Shown here in pieces: positions 36,483-44,847 of a stretch of DNA of 64,000 nt; position 1 is the stretch's first letter; each line of letters opens with the position of its first letter. The position numbers were made by a program, and so were the translations under genes. The stretch is taken from assembly GCF_000495795.1 (NCBI RefSeq), contig NZ_AWGD01000035.1, forward strand, positions 62,001 through 126,000, read 5' to 3'. Source of the DNA: Asticcacaulis sp. AC460. GTDB lineage: Bacteria; Pseudomonadota; Alphaproteobacteria; Caulobacterales; Caulobacteraceae. Below the pieces are notes generated by a model. The model did no database searches and was not told where the DNA came from. It saw only the letters and a program-made list of their open reading frames with translations.

Positions 36483-37310
36483 TTAACCCGCGTCGACGGA
36501 GACCTGATGGGGATAGGGAATATCGATGCCCGCCGCATCCAGCGCCGATTTGATGTCCAGCACGAGGCGCGTCCGCGCGCCCTGAGTGGCGCCGGACGGC
36601 ACGAAGATGGCCACGCGGACGGTCATGCCGCTCTGGGCGAAGTCCTGCAGGGCGACCCAGGGTTCGGGCGCCTCCATACGCCCGGGCTGGTCCTTGGCGA
36701 CCTGCAGCAACAAGGCCAGGCAGGCGGGCAGGTCGGTCGCCATGCCGACATCGAACCTGACCTCAACCCTGACAGCGCCATTCGTGGTCAGGTTGCTGAT
36801 CTCGTTGGAGAAAATCTTGGTATTGGGCACGAAGACGCGGATATTCTCGCCCGTATTGATCTCGGTGGCGAACAGCCCCAGGCGATGGACATTGCCCGCG
36901 ACCTCGCCGATCTTGACGCTGTCGCCGATACGGTAGGGCCGGTTGAACAGGATCATCAGCCCGGCGGCGACATTCCCCAAGGTGCCCTGCAGCGCCAGGC
37001 CGATGGCCAGGGAGGCCGCGCCCAGCACGGCGATGAATGAGGTGGTTTCGACCCCCAGCCGGTTCAACGCCGCCACCAGGCCGACCGTCAGCAGCAACCA
37101 GCGGATCACCTGCGACAGGAATTCCGGCAGGGTGCGGTCGGCATCGTTCTGTACGAAGCGGCGGAACAGCTTCTTGGCGGCGTCGGCCAGCCATTTCGAC
37201 ACCCACAGCGTGATCAGCAAGATGATGCAGGCGACGGCGATATTGCCCAGGATATCGGGATGGCTGAGCACGCGGTCGAGAATATCCGGGGCGGCGGGTT
37301 TCGCCGTCAT
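36483..37310 (-). CDS. mscS: Small-conductance mechanosensitive channel
   Basis: The 275-residue protein has three N-terminal membrane spans (NIAVACIILLITLWVSKWLA; LSQVIRWLLLTVGLVAAL; a Gly/Ala-rich pore helix LGAASLAIGLALQGTLGNVA) followed by the beta and alpha/beta domains of the MscS family (NRPYRIGDSVKIGEVAGNVH, VFVPNTKIFSNEISN). Releases solutes on osmotic downshock. Overlaps tadA by four bases. Confidence 0.92.
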   Translation of the reverse strand: MTAKPAAPDILDRVLSHPDILGNIAVACIILLITLWVSKWLADAAKKLFRRFVQNDADRTLPEFLSQVIRWLLLTVGLVAALNRLGVETTSFIAVLGAASLAIGLALQGTLGNVAAGLMILFNRPYRIGDSVKIGEVAGNVHRLGLFATEINTGENIRVFVPNTKIFSNEISNLTTNGAVRVEVRFDVGMATDLPACLALLLQVAKDQPGRMEAPEPWVALQDFAQSGMTVRVAIFVPSGATQGARTRLVLDIKSALDAAGIDIPYPHQVSVDAG

Positions 37311-37771
37311 GCCTTGCGCCTTTCCTTGAAGAAGCTTTTCAGCAGGGTGGAACTGTCCTGGCCTAAGACCCCGTCGCTGACCTCAGGGCGCCAGTGACAG
37401 GTTGGCTGGGCGAAGAATTTCGGGCCATGGGCGACCGCGCCGCCTTTGGGATCGGGGGCGCCGTAGATCACCCGCGCGATGCGGGCGTGCGAAATGGCGC
37501 CGGCGCACATGGCGCAGGGTTCCAGTGTGACATAGAGCCACAACCCGCCAAGTCTATAATTGCCGATGGCCTGTCCGGCGGCGCGCAAAGCCAGGATTTC
37601 AGCGTGCGCGCACGGGTCGTTAAGACTAATCGGCGAATTTCTGGCCGTCGCCACAACAGTTTTACTTGACGGATCGAAGATTAGAGCGCCTATCGGCACC
37701 TCACCGGACCGGGCCGCTTCATGGGCCAGGTCCAGCGCCGCCTGCATCAAGGTTTCGTCTTCGCTTTGCAT
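37307..37771 (-). CDS. tadA: tRNA-specific adenosine deaminase
   Basis: TadA converts A34 of tRNA-Arg to inosine. The 154-residue protein has the cytidine/adenosine deaminase zinc site: DPCAHAEILALRAAGQAIGN (His and catalytic Glu) and TLEPCAMCAGAISHARI (two Cys). The start at 37771 gives the length normal for TadA; the frame continues open upstream across the antisense of the next gene. Upstream, 51 bases separate it from the divergent pseudouridine synthase gene. Confidence 0.93.
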   Translation of the reverse strand: MQSEDETLMQAALDLAHEAARSGEVPIGALIFDPSSKTVVATARNSPISLNDPCAHAEILALRAAGQAIGNYRLGGLWLYVTLEPCAMCAGAISHARIARVIYGAPDPKGGAVAHGPKFFAQPTCHWRPEVSDGVLGQDSSTLLKSFFKERRKA

Positions 37772-37822
37772 AAGCGTTTTCAAAGACGGGTCCGGCTCCG
37801 GCGTCAAGTACAATTCAAGGAT

Positions 37823-39982
37823 ATGACCGTGACCGACGAGAGTAACGCTGGAGAGCGTGACGTTTCGCAACCGAACGAAGCGCCCCAAACGCCCGAAAAG
37901 ACCTTTACCAAGAAGCCGTTTGCCAAGAAGGACGGCTTCAAGAAGGATGGTGGCAAGGATGGCAAGCCGCCGCCCAAGGCCACCGAGCGGATTGCCAAGG
38001 TCCTGGCCCGTGCCGGCCTGGCGTCGCGCCGCGAAGTCGAGCGCCTGATCGGTCTGGGCAAGATCGCCGTCAACGGCCGCATCCTGGAGACCCCGGCCGT
38101 GCTGGTGTCGTCGGTCGACGTCATCACCGTCGAGGGCCAGGTCATCGGCAAGGCCGAACCGACCCGCGTCTGGCGCTATCACAAGCCCGTCGGCCTGATC
38201 ACCACCCATTCGGATCCGCAAGGCCGTCCGACCTTGTTCGAGCAATTGCCGGGTCACCTGCCGCGCGTCATCTCGGTCGGCCGTCTCGACCTCAATTCCG
38301 AAGGCCTGCTGCTGCTGACCAATGACGGTGAGCTGGCGCGGTCGCTGGAAAAGCCGTCTTCGGGCTGGGTGCGCCGCTATCGCGTCCGCGCCCTGGGCCA
38401 TGCCAGCCAATCGCGCCTTGACTCGCTGAAGGACGGCACCACGGTCGACGGTGTCATCTACGGCCCGATGGAAGCCACGATCGACAAGGTGGCCGAAAAG
38501 GCCGATGGCCGCGCCAATGTCTGGCTGACGGTCGCGATCACCGAAGGCAAGAACCGCGAAGTCCGTAAGGTGCTGGAATCGATCGGCCTGAAGGTCAATC
38601 GCCTGATCCGCCTGGCCTATGGCCCGTTCCAGCTCGGTAACCTGGAAACGGGTGAGGTCGAGGAAGTCGGTCCGCGCGTCATCCGCGAACTGCTGGCTGA
38701 TGTCGTGCCGCTGAAGAACCTGCCGCCGGAAGGCGCGTCGCAAACCCGCGACGCTCCGCGCGAACGTCCGGCCCGCGGCGACGCCCCTGCCGGCCGTCGT
38801 GGCGGTGGCGACCGTTTCGACAAGAGCGACCGCCCGGGTGGCGATCGTTTTGGCGGCGACCGCAAGCCGGCCCGTCCAAGGCCCGAGTTTACCGAAAAGC
38901 GTGAGTTCAAGGAACGCGACTTCGACCAGCGCCCGCGCTTCGAAGGCGACGGCGAGGCGCGCGACCGCAAGCCGGAACGCCCCTTTGAGCGCAAGCCCTA
39001 TGGAGAGCGCAAGCCTTACGGCGCCCGTGACGGCGGCGACGCCCGATCGAGCTACACGCCACGCCCGGACCGCGGCGCCGGTAATGACCGCAAGCCGTTC
39101 GACAAGAAGCCCTATGGCGATCGTCCTGCCCAGGGCGAAGCCGGTGCTTACGAGCGTGCCAAGCGCGAATTTGGAGCCCCAGACCGTTCTAAGCCGCGGT
39201 TTGACCGACCGGCCGGTGACGATACGCGTTCCAGCTATACGCCGCGTCCGGATCGTGGCGGGGGCGACGCCCAAAAACCTTACGCTTCCAAGCCGTACGC
39301 CAAGAAGTCCTATGCACCGCGTCCGGCCCAGGGCGAAGCCGGCGCCTATGACCGCGCCAAGCGCGAATTCGGGGCCCCGGACCGCTCCAAGCCGCGGTTC
39401 GACCGGCCGGCAGGTGACGATACGCGTTCGAGCTACACGCCGCGCCCGGATCGTGGCGGTGGTGATGCCCAAAAGCCCTACGCCAAGAAGCCTTATGACG
39501 GTAAGCCGCGTGGCGACCGTCCGGCCGGAGAGGGCTACAAGAAGCCCTATGGCGCGCGTTCGGACTCCGGAGGCGGCGGTGGCTTCAAACGTGATTTTGC
39601 ACCGCGTCCCGACCGTGAAGGTGGTGCGGGCGGTGGCTATAAGAAACCGTTTGTCCGCAAGGGACCGCCGCGCGACGGCGAGGGCGGTGGTGAGCGTTCT
39701 TATGCCAAGCCGTTTCGACCGGCTGGCGATCGTCCCGCCTATAAGGGACGTGAAGAGGGCGGCGAAGGTCGCAAGAGCTTCGGTGACCGGCCTCGGGACG
39801 ATAGGCCTCGGGGCGATCGCCCACGTACCGGTGGCTTCGGCGGTAAGCCGGGTGGCGGTCCTCGCTCGGACGGTCCTCGTGGCCCGCGTCCGGGTGGCCC
39901 CCGTTCCGATGGTCCCCGTCCCGGTGGTCCGCGCCCGGGCGGTAAGCCGTCCTTCGGCCGTAAGCCCCCCCGCGACCAGTAG
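37823..39982 (+). CDS. RluB/RsuA-type pseudouridine synthase with a long basic repetitive tail
   Basis: Residues about 50-300 form a complete enzyme: S4 domain (ERIAKVLARAGLASRREVER), the catalytic motif VGRLDLNSEGLLLLTNDGEL with the active Asp, and EGKNREVRKVLESIGLKVNR. It should modify 23S rRNA (RluB-like). The remaining 420 residues are low-complexity, rich in Arg, Gly, Asp, Lys, Pro and Tyr (KPYG, FDRPAGDD, PRPGGPR), far longer than in most homologues, and include a 66-residue tandem repeat. The tail is predicted disordered and RNA-binding-like. rsmD follows after five bases. Confidence 0.9.
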   Translation: MTVTDESNAGERDVSQPNEAPQTPEKTFTKKPFAKKDGFKKDGGKDGKPPPKATERIAKVLARAGLASRREVERLIGLGKIAVNGRILETPAVLVSSVDVITVEGQVIGKAEPTRVWRYHKPVGLITTHSDPQGRPTLFEQLPGHLPRVISVGRLDLNSEGLLLLTNDGELARSLEKPSSGWVRRYRVRALGHASQSRLDSLKDGTTVDGVIYGPMEATIDKVAEKADGRANVWLTVAITEGKNREVRKVLESIGLKVNRLIRLAYGPFQLGNLETGEVEEVGPRVIRELLADVVPLKNLPPEGASQTRDAPRERPARGDAPAGRRGGGDRFDKSDRPGGDRFGGDRKPARPRPEFTEKREFKERDFDQRPRFEGDGEARDRKPERPFERKPYGERKPYGARDGGDARSSYTPRPDRGAGNDRKPFDKKPYGDRPAQGEAGAYERAKREFGAPDRSKPRFDRPAGDDTRSSYTPRPDRGGGDAQKPYASKPYAKKSYAPRPAQGEAGAYDRAKREFGAPDRSKPRFDRPAGDDTRSSYTPRPDRGGGDAQKPYAKKPYDGKPRGDRPAGEGYKKPYGARSDSGGGGGFKRDFAPRPDREGGAGGGYKKPFVRKGPPRDGEGGGERSYAKPFRPAGDRPAYKGREEGGEGRKSFGDRPRDDRPRGDRPRTGGFGGKPGGGPRSDGPRGPRPGGPRSDGPRPGGPRPGGKPSFGRKPPRDQ
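39041..39500 (+). repeat. 198-bp tandem repeat in the pseudouridine synthase tail
   Basis: CAGGGCGAAG recurs at 39131 and 39329, an exact 198-bp (66-codon) period. The unit encodes GAYxRAKREFGAPDRSKPRF, RPAGDDTRSSYTPRPDRG and a KPYAKK-type linker; the SSYTPRPDRG part appears three times. The copies differ mainly at third codon positions. Confidence 0.85.
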
Positions 39983-39987
39983 GCGTC

Positions 39988-40563
39988 ATGCGGATCGTCG
40001 GCGGCGAGTTCAAGGGGCGCAGCCTCACGACTCCGGACGGGCGTAACACACGCCCGACCTCGGACCGTGCCCGCGAGGCCATCTTCAATGTCCTGGCCCA
40101 TGCCGAATGGGCCCCGGACATGGATGGCGCGCGGGTGATGGACGTGTTCGCTGGATCGGGCGCCCTGGGCTTTGAGGCCCTGTCGCGCGGCGCGAGTTTT
40201 TGCCTGTTCATCGAAACCGACGAGGCCGCGCGTGGTGCGATTCGGGACAATGTCGAAACCTTCGGTCTTTTTGGCACGACCCGTGTCCATCGCCGGGACG
40301 CCACTCAATTGGGTGTGCGACCCGGTCCGAAAAGCGAAGCTTTCGACCTCGTTTTTCTCGATCCACCCTATCACAAAGGCTTGGGGGAAAAGGCTTTGGA
40401 CGCCCTTGTTAGCGGTAACTGGCTGTCCGAAAATGCCATAATCGTCTTCGAGCGCGGCGCCGATGAGGACGATTTTGTCACAGAGGTGTGGGAAATAATC
40501 AACACTAAAATCTACGGCGCAGCACAGGTTTTGTTTATTAAACAAAAAATTTACATTAAATAA
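39988..40563 (+). CDS. rsmD: 16S rRNA guanine(966)-N2-methyltransferase
   Basis: The 191-residue protein has the RsmD signature: MRIVGGEFKGRSL, RPTSDRAREAIFNVL, the SAM-binding VMDVFAGSGALGFEALSRGA and the catalytic LVFLDPPYHKG. It starts five bases after the pseudouridine synthase, forming a ribosome-modification operon. The last 60 bases turn AT-rich and encode a Lys/Ile tail, unlike the gene body. Confidence 0.93.
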   Translation: MRIVGGEFKGRSLTTPDGRNTRPTSDRAREAIFNVLAHAEWAPDMDGARVMDVFAGSGALGFEALSRGASFCLFIETDEAARGAIRDNVETFGLFGTTRVHRRDATQLGVRPGPKSEAFDLVFLDPPYHKGLGEKALDALVSGNWLSENAIIVFERGADEDDFVTEVWEIINTKIYGAAQVLFIKQKIYIK

Positions 40564-40757
40564 GTTATTGAATTTTATAAAAATAATATCGTTATCGCGC
40601 CTGCGAGTGGTATTTTTGGCGCAAGGCGCCAGATTTTGTATTGACGGGTCGCCCGTCTTATCCACAATATGACCTTAACAAGGCGTAAATGATAAGCAGG
40701 GCATAAAACTTGCTACGACGCCTGGTAGAGTATCACTAAAAAACTAGGGGTGATGAG

Positions 40758-40907
40758 ATGGACTATCAAGCGGCGCATGCTGTCAAGACCAAGGTATCAA
40801 AGCGTCGTCCGGACGCGCTGAAACTCCTGCTGATTGCGGGACTTAGCGTCCAGGCCTGGGGTGTCGTGATGGGGCTGGGCCTCATCATTCTGAACCTGAC
40901 TCACTGA
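40758..40907 (+). CDS. 49-residue single-span membrane peptide (unrecognised)
   Basis: ATG at 40758 follows an AGGGG ribosome site (40746-40750) by seven bases. The 49 residues are a basic N-terminus (HAVKTKVSKRRPDALK) and one hydrophobic span (LLLIAGLSVQAWGVVMGLG, continuing LIILNLTH), an N-in small membrane protein layout. A TTGACG hexamer at 40641 with CAATAT 18 bases further on could be its promoter, and a strong terminator begins 12 bases after the stop. No family recognised. Confidence 0.7.
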   Translation: MDYQAAHAVKTKVSKRRPDALKLLLIAGLSVQAWGVVMGLGLIILNLTH

Positions 40908-40918
40908 TTTCGTATTCG

Positions 40919-40950
40919 CCCTGCGCACCGTTTGGTCCGCGGGTTTTTTT
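40919..40950 (+). terminator. Terminator of the small membrane peptide gene
   Basis: CCCTGCGCACC and GGTCCGCGGG pair (one mismatch, one wobble) with a GTTT loop, followed by seven Ts. Confidence 0.85.
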
Positions 40951-40979
40951 ATGAAATCCTTATGTCGGAAATAAAGAAA

Positions 40980-41031
40980 GGGATGCGGTCGCCGCATCCC
41001 TTTTCAAGCGCCGCCGCAGGGCGGCTTTTTT
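40980..41031. terminator. Two adjacent hairpin terminators
   Basis: GGGATGCGG/CCGCATCCC (40980-41000) is followed by TTTT, and GCCGCC/GGCGGC (41010-41025) by six Ts. The first is also preceded by an A-rich stretch, so it could stop transcripts from mutL on the minus strand. Confidence 0.8.
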
Positions 41032-41075
41032 GTATCCGCTATCCATATACGATCCGATTTGCGAAGACGCGAAGT

Positions 41076-41219
41076 AGAGACTGTTATGAAAATGGGTGGG
41101 GCTGAGTCGAAAAGTGCTGGTTTCGAGAACCGGAGCGGAGCGTACTTAAGTACGTGAGCACCGGAAGCGCAGAAAACGGCCCTTTGCAGGCCAGCCTCAC
41201 CCATTTGCAAACAGTCTCT
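41076..41219. repeat. 144-bp element with 10-bp terminal inverted repeats
   Basis: AGAGACTGTT (41076-41085) and AACAGTCTCT (41210-41219) are perfect terminal inverted repeats. Just inside, AATGGGTGGGGCTG pairs with CAGCCTCACCCATT with one mismatch. The centre carries the palindrome GTACTTAAGTAC. This is the structure of a small palindromic repeat or MITE-like element; its right end overlaps the mutL stop codon. No transposase is present. Confidence 0.75.
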
Positions 41220-43075
41220 CAGCGTCGGCCGAAGAGCTTCTCTATATCCTTGAGCTTCAGCTCGACATAGGTCGGGCGGCCGTGATTGCACTGGCCGGAA
41301 TGCGGCGTGGCCTCCATCTGGCGCAGCAGGGCGTTCATCTCGTTGGCATTCAGGCGCCGCCCCGACCGGACACTGTGCCGGCAGGCATGGTCGCCGCAGA
41401 TTTCCGCCATACGCTCTTTCAAGGCCAGCAGCTCGCCGTGCTCGGTCAGGTCGTCGACCAGATCGCGGACCAGACCGGCGATGTCGCAGTCGCCCATCAG
41501 GGCCGGAATATCGCGGACCAGGACGCTGGTCGGGCCGAAGGCTTCGACCTCGAGGCCCATGGCCGCCAGGTCGTCGCGCCGGGCGATCAGGCGGGTAACT
41601 TCCTCGCGTTCGAGGTCGACGATTTCCGGAATCAGCAGGCTCTGGCTCTGAACATGGCCGTGAGCCATCGCCACCTTCATCTCTTCATAGACCAGACGCT
41701 CATGGGCGGCATGCTGGTCGACAATGACCAGGCCATCGGCCGTCTGGGCGATGATGTAAGTCTCGTGGATCTGCGCCCGGGCGGCGCCCAGCGGAAAGGT
41801 ATCGGCCACGGGAGGCGCCGTCACGTCGAGCGGGCGTTCCATCACGGGGGCTTCCGATACGCCCTGAGCGTAGGCCGGCGGATCATAGGCCGTAACCGGT
41901 TCGAAACGGGCCGTCGGCGCGAACGGTTCCGGCGCAATATAGGGACGCACGGCAGCGATCTGCGAGGGCGTCGGCCTGTTGAGGTTCAGCAACGGCTGGA
42001 CGCTTTCGATCCGAAAGCCGGTGAGGGCGGTTTGCGCCACCGTCGTGGCGGCGCGGTGGCCGGCCGAGGCCAGGCCGTGCTTCAACGCGCCGATGATCAG
42101 GCCGCGCACCAGGTTGGGATCGCGGAAGCGGACCTCGGCCTTGGCCGGATGGACGTTGACATCGAGGTCCTGCGGATCGATCTCGACGAACAGCGCGGCC
42201 AGCGGGTGGCGATCGCGCGCCAGGAAATCGGCATAGGCGGCGCGTAGCGCCCCGGACAGCAATTTGTCGCGCACCGGCCGGTTGTTAACGAACAGGTACT
42301 GGTGCATGGCATTGCCGCGCGAAAAAGTCGGCAATCCGGCATAACCTGTCAGGCGCACGCCTTCTCGGGCCTGGTCGATCAGCAGGGCATTGTCGCCGAA
42401 ATCGCTGCCCAGCAGAGCGGCCAGCCGGCGCAGCCGGCCTTCGAAGCCCGGTTGTTCGGCATAGAGTTTCAGCACGCGCTTGCCATCCAGCTCCAGCGAG
42501 AAGCCGACGTCTTCGTGCGCCATGGCCTGACGCTTGACCTCTTCGGCGATAGCCATGTTTTCCGATCGTTCGGATTTCATGAACTTCAACCGCGCCGGCG
42601 TGGCGTAGAACAGGTCGCGCAGGTCGATGCGGGTGCCGTGGTCACCGCCGAAGGCGGCAGGCTTGAGGCCGGACATGGCGCCGCCATCGACCTGGATGGC
42701 CAAGGCCTCACCGCCTCTGGGCTTTGAGACGATGTTGAGCCGGGCGACCGAACCCATGGACGGGAGGGCTTCACCGCGAAAACCCAGGGTCTGGATATGG
42801 AGCAGGTCCCAGGATCCGTCGGCCTGGGGTTTCAGCTTGGAGGTGGCATGGCGTTCGACGGCGAGTTGCAGATCTTCGCCGGACATGCCGGAGCCGTTGT
42901 CTTCGATCAGGATGCGGCTGAGGCCGCCCTGTTCGGCGCGGATATCGATATGACGCGCGCCGGCGTCGATGGCGTTTTCGACCAGCTCCTTGACCGCCGA
43001 GGCAGGGCGTTCGACCACCTCACCGGCGGCGATGCGGTTGATGGTATCCTGGGGCAGACGCTGAATGTTCGACAT
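41219..43075 (-). CDS. mutL: DNA mismatch repair protein MutL
   Basis: The 618-residue protein has the N-terminal GHKL ATPase: [33 protein letters not shown] and [15 protein letters not shown], then a variable Pro-rich linker and a C-terminal dimerisation domain. The C-terminus contains [20 protein letters not shown] and [17 protein letters not shown] did not see the DQHAxxE(X)4E endonuclease motif in full: [14 protein letters not shown] is present, so nicking activity is possible. Its stop codon lies in the repeat element at 41076-41219. Confidence 0.95.
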   Translation of the reverse strand: MSNIQRLPQDTINRIAAGEVVERPASAVKELVENAIDAGARHIDIRAEQGGLSRILIEDNGSGMSGEDLQLAVERHATSKLKPQADGSWDLLHIQTLGFRGEALPSMGSVARLNIVSKPRGGEALAIQVDGGAMSGLKPAAFGGDHGTRIDLRDLFYATPARLKFMKSERSENMAIAEEVKRQAMAHEDVGFSLELDGKRVLKLYAEQPGFEGRLRRLAALLGSDFGDNALLIDQAREGVRLTGYAGLPTFSRGNAMHQYLFVNNRPVRDKLLSGALRAAYADFLARDRHPLAALFVEIDPQDLDVNVHPAKAEVRFRDPNLVRGLIIGALKHGLASAGHRAATTVAQTALTGFRIESVQPLLNLNRPTPSQIAAVRPYIAPEPFAPTARFEPVTAYDPPAYAQGVSEAPVMERPLDVTAPPVADTFPLGAARAQIHETYIIAQTADGLVIVDQHAAHERLVYEEMKVAMAHGHVQSQSLLIPEIVDLEREEVTRLIARRDDLAAMGLEVEAFGPTSVLVRDIPALMGDCDIAGLVRDLVDDLTEHGELLALKERMAEICGDHACRHSVRSGRRLNANEMNALLRQMEATPHSGQCNHGRPTYVELKLKDIEKLFGRR

Positions 43076-43125
43076 CCGTTCATATTAGCGGGAGTCGAGG
43101 CGGTTGTTAAGAAAGGAAGTGGGGA

Positions 43126-43314
43126 ACCACGGAAGGCACGGAAACGCCGGCCGTTGGCCGGCGACACGGAAAGACACAGAAATTCAGCGCTGACCCGCGC
43201 GAAGCGCCTTCCACCACAATCACAGCAAAAAAGCGCTTCGCGCGGGAGATTCAATAACCGGAATTCAGCGTCTTCCGTGCCGCCGCGCAGCGGCGTTTAA
43301 GTGGCTTCCGTGGT
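43126..43314. repeat. ~190-bp nested palindromic repeat
   Basis: Three sets of perfect arms are nested: ACCACGGAAG/CTTCCGTGGT (43126-43135, 43305-43314), GGCACGGAA/TTCCGTGCC (43135-43143, 43273-43281) and CCCGCGCGAAGCGC/GCGCTTCGCGCGGG (43194-43207, 43233-43246). A smaller CGCCGGCC/GGCCGGCG hairpin lies at 43145-43163. It fills the 269-bp gap between mutL and the methyltransferase gene, which otherwise holds nothing. Likely a dispersed intergenic repeat. Confidence 0.75.
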
Positions 43315-43344
43315 AAAGCCTTACAAACGGCCGTCCCTCTCAGG

Positions 43345-44109
43345 CTAAGGGCGTTTGAACACCAGAGCCATCCGGTCCGTATGTCCGCGAACCGTCGGAT
43401 CGAACACGTTCTTGCTGTGATCTTCGTCGGTTTCCAGCACCGGGCTGTCCTCGGCGAGTTCGAAGCCGGCTGCCTTGAAATCGGCCAGGACACGCGCCTT
43501 TTCGATGCGGTGTAGGGTGTTGGTCTGGTCGATGCCCACCCCGGCTGCCGTGTCGTGGTCGGTGATGATCACCACGCCACCCGGCTTCAATTGCGACTTC
43601 AGCAGGCCAAGGAAGGTCTGGACATTATAGTCCGCCGGCTGGTGGTTATAGGTATCGTGATAGACCATGCCCAGGAAGATGACGTCGTAGGGCGTCGCCG
43701 GCGCCGGCATGGCGGTGAAATCCGCTGTCATCAGGCTGATATTTGACCGCGCCGCCACCATGGCGTCGCGCGCCGGGCCCATCTTGTAGAAGTCGACCCA
43801 GCTCTGCGGATTCTGCGACACGACCTTGCCGTCGCAGACCGCCGCCGACAGGAGATAGGAGGCATAGCCCTGGCCGGCGCCGATATCCAGCACATGATCG
43901 CCCGGCTTGACATGGCCGAGCAGGAAATCGACCTCGGCCTTGCGGACGGCATCGCGTTCACGCTGGTCGGCGGGGCGGTCGGCCCGGGCCACCGCCGCGG
44001 AGACACGGGTATCGAGCGAGGCATCGATGGCGCAGTCCGGGCTGGCCAGGGCCGGCACCGCACTGAGGCTAAGAATAAGGGCAAGTGACAGCGAACGCAG
44101 CGATACCAT
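43345..44109 (-). CDS. SAM-dependent methyltransferase-like protein with a signal peptide
   Basis: The 254-residue protein begins with a convincing signal peptide (MVSLRSLSLALILSLSAVPA, then LA), chosen as start because an AGGAG site lies six bases before this ATG at 44109. The mature part is a class I methyltransferase fold: VKPGDHVLDIGAGQGYASYL for SAM binding, DVIFLGMVYHDTYNHQ and LKPGGVVIITDHD. It resembles the predicted exported methyltransferases of COG4798. SAM is not known in the periplasm, so function is unclear. Confidence 0.78.
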   Translation of the reverse strand: MVSLRSLSLALILSLSAVPALASPDCAIDASLDTRVSAAVARADRPADQRERDAVRKAEVDFLLGHVKPGDHVLDIGAGQGYASYLLSAAVCDGKVVSQNPQSWVDFYKMGPARDAMVAARSNISLMTADFTAMPAPATPYDVIFLGMVYHDTYNHQPADYNVQTFLGLLKSQLKPGGVVIITDHDTAAGVGIDQTNTLHRIEKARVLADFKAAGFELAEDSPVLETDEDHSKNVFDPTVRGHTDRMALVFKRP

Positions 44110-44136
44110 GGTTTTCTCCTGTGAGGTCCACCAATG

Positions 44137-44163
44137 AAAAAAGGCGTCCCGACGGAACGCCCT
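44137..44163 (-). terminator. Terminator after bamF
   Basis: Read on the minus strand, GGCGTTCC and GGGACGCC pair around GTC and are followed by six Ts, about 30 bases after the bamF stop. Confidence 0.8.
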
Positions 44164-44194
44164 TTTCCAGAATGTCACAAGTGAATTTTTGCAA

Positions 44195-44752
44195 TCACAG
44201 GCCCGGAAGCTTGAACTTCTTGTCTTTCTTTTGGGCGATGACGATCGGCTGCTCGCCGGTCAGCGCCTTGACGCGCTCAGCTTCGGCGACGGCATCGACC
44301 TGGGCGACTTCGGCGCCGATGGCGGTGTTCGAACCGGCCACCGTGGTGTCCTTTTTGCGCCAGAACAGCACCGTATCGGCGAAGCTGGCATCCTTGTAGG
44401 TCAGGTCGCCGAACTCATCGTCGACGACATAGCGCGCGAGCGGGTCGGCCTTTTCGGCACCGGCTTGCGCCACGAACAACTGTTCACCCTGGGTGCGGTT
44501 CACGGCGTCGCGCTGGCCCAGCAAGGCCTGGCGGGCAGCGCTTTCCGGCTGCAGTTCCTGCGGACGGGGCTCACCCGGTGACGGCGGACGCAGGGCATAG
44601 TCCGGCGGAACCACCAGGGGCGCCTTGGTGACGACGCGGAATTCGTCCGGAACGACCTTGTTGAGGCCCAGTGCACTCTTGGTGGACTCACAGCCCGTCA
44701 GGCCCAGTCCTGCCAAAAACACCAATCCGGCCGCGACCTTAAGCGACTTCAT
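44195..44752 (-). CDS. bamF: BamF/DUF3035 lipoprotein of the outer-membrane assembly complex
   Basis: The 185-residue protein has a lipoprotein signal (LGLTGC) and the family core PDEFRVVTKAPLVVPPDYAL. BamF is the alphaproteobacterial accessory of the BAM beta-barrel assembly machine; Caulobacter is the reference case. ATG 44752 puts the lipobox at the right place and has a GGAG site upstream. It follows ileS and lspA, a conserved neighbourhood. Confidence 0.85.
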   Translation of the reverse strand: MKSLKVAAGLVFLAGLGLTGCESTKSALGLNKVVPDEFRVVTKAPLVVPPDYALRPPSPGEPRPQELQPESAARQALLGQRDAVNRTQGEQLFVAQAGAEKADPLARYVVDDEFGDLTYKDASFADTVLFWRKKDTTVAGSNTAIGAEVAQVDAVAEAERVKALTGEQPIVIAQKKDKKFKLPGL

Positions 44753-44847
44753 GTAGTAAGCTCCATTTGCCCCCGTCGCGGACGCAACCGCCCGGACAGG
44801 GAGTGATACTTGGTTTATGGCCGTCTGCCAAGGGGTTAACCGAACGG

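Noticed and set aside
37772-39472. Long open frame on the minus strand in front of tadA
   Set aside because: It is antisense to the pseudouridine synthase tail; its content is low-complexity and TadA length is normal from 37771.
41004-41291. 95-codon minus-strand frame across the 144-bp element
   Set aside because: It is a translation of the repeat and part of antisense mutL; such frames are often annotated by mistake.
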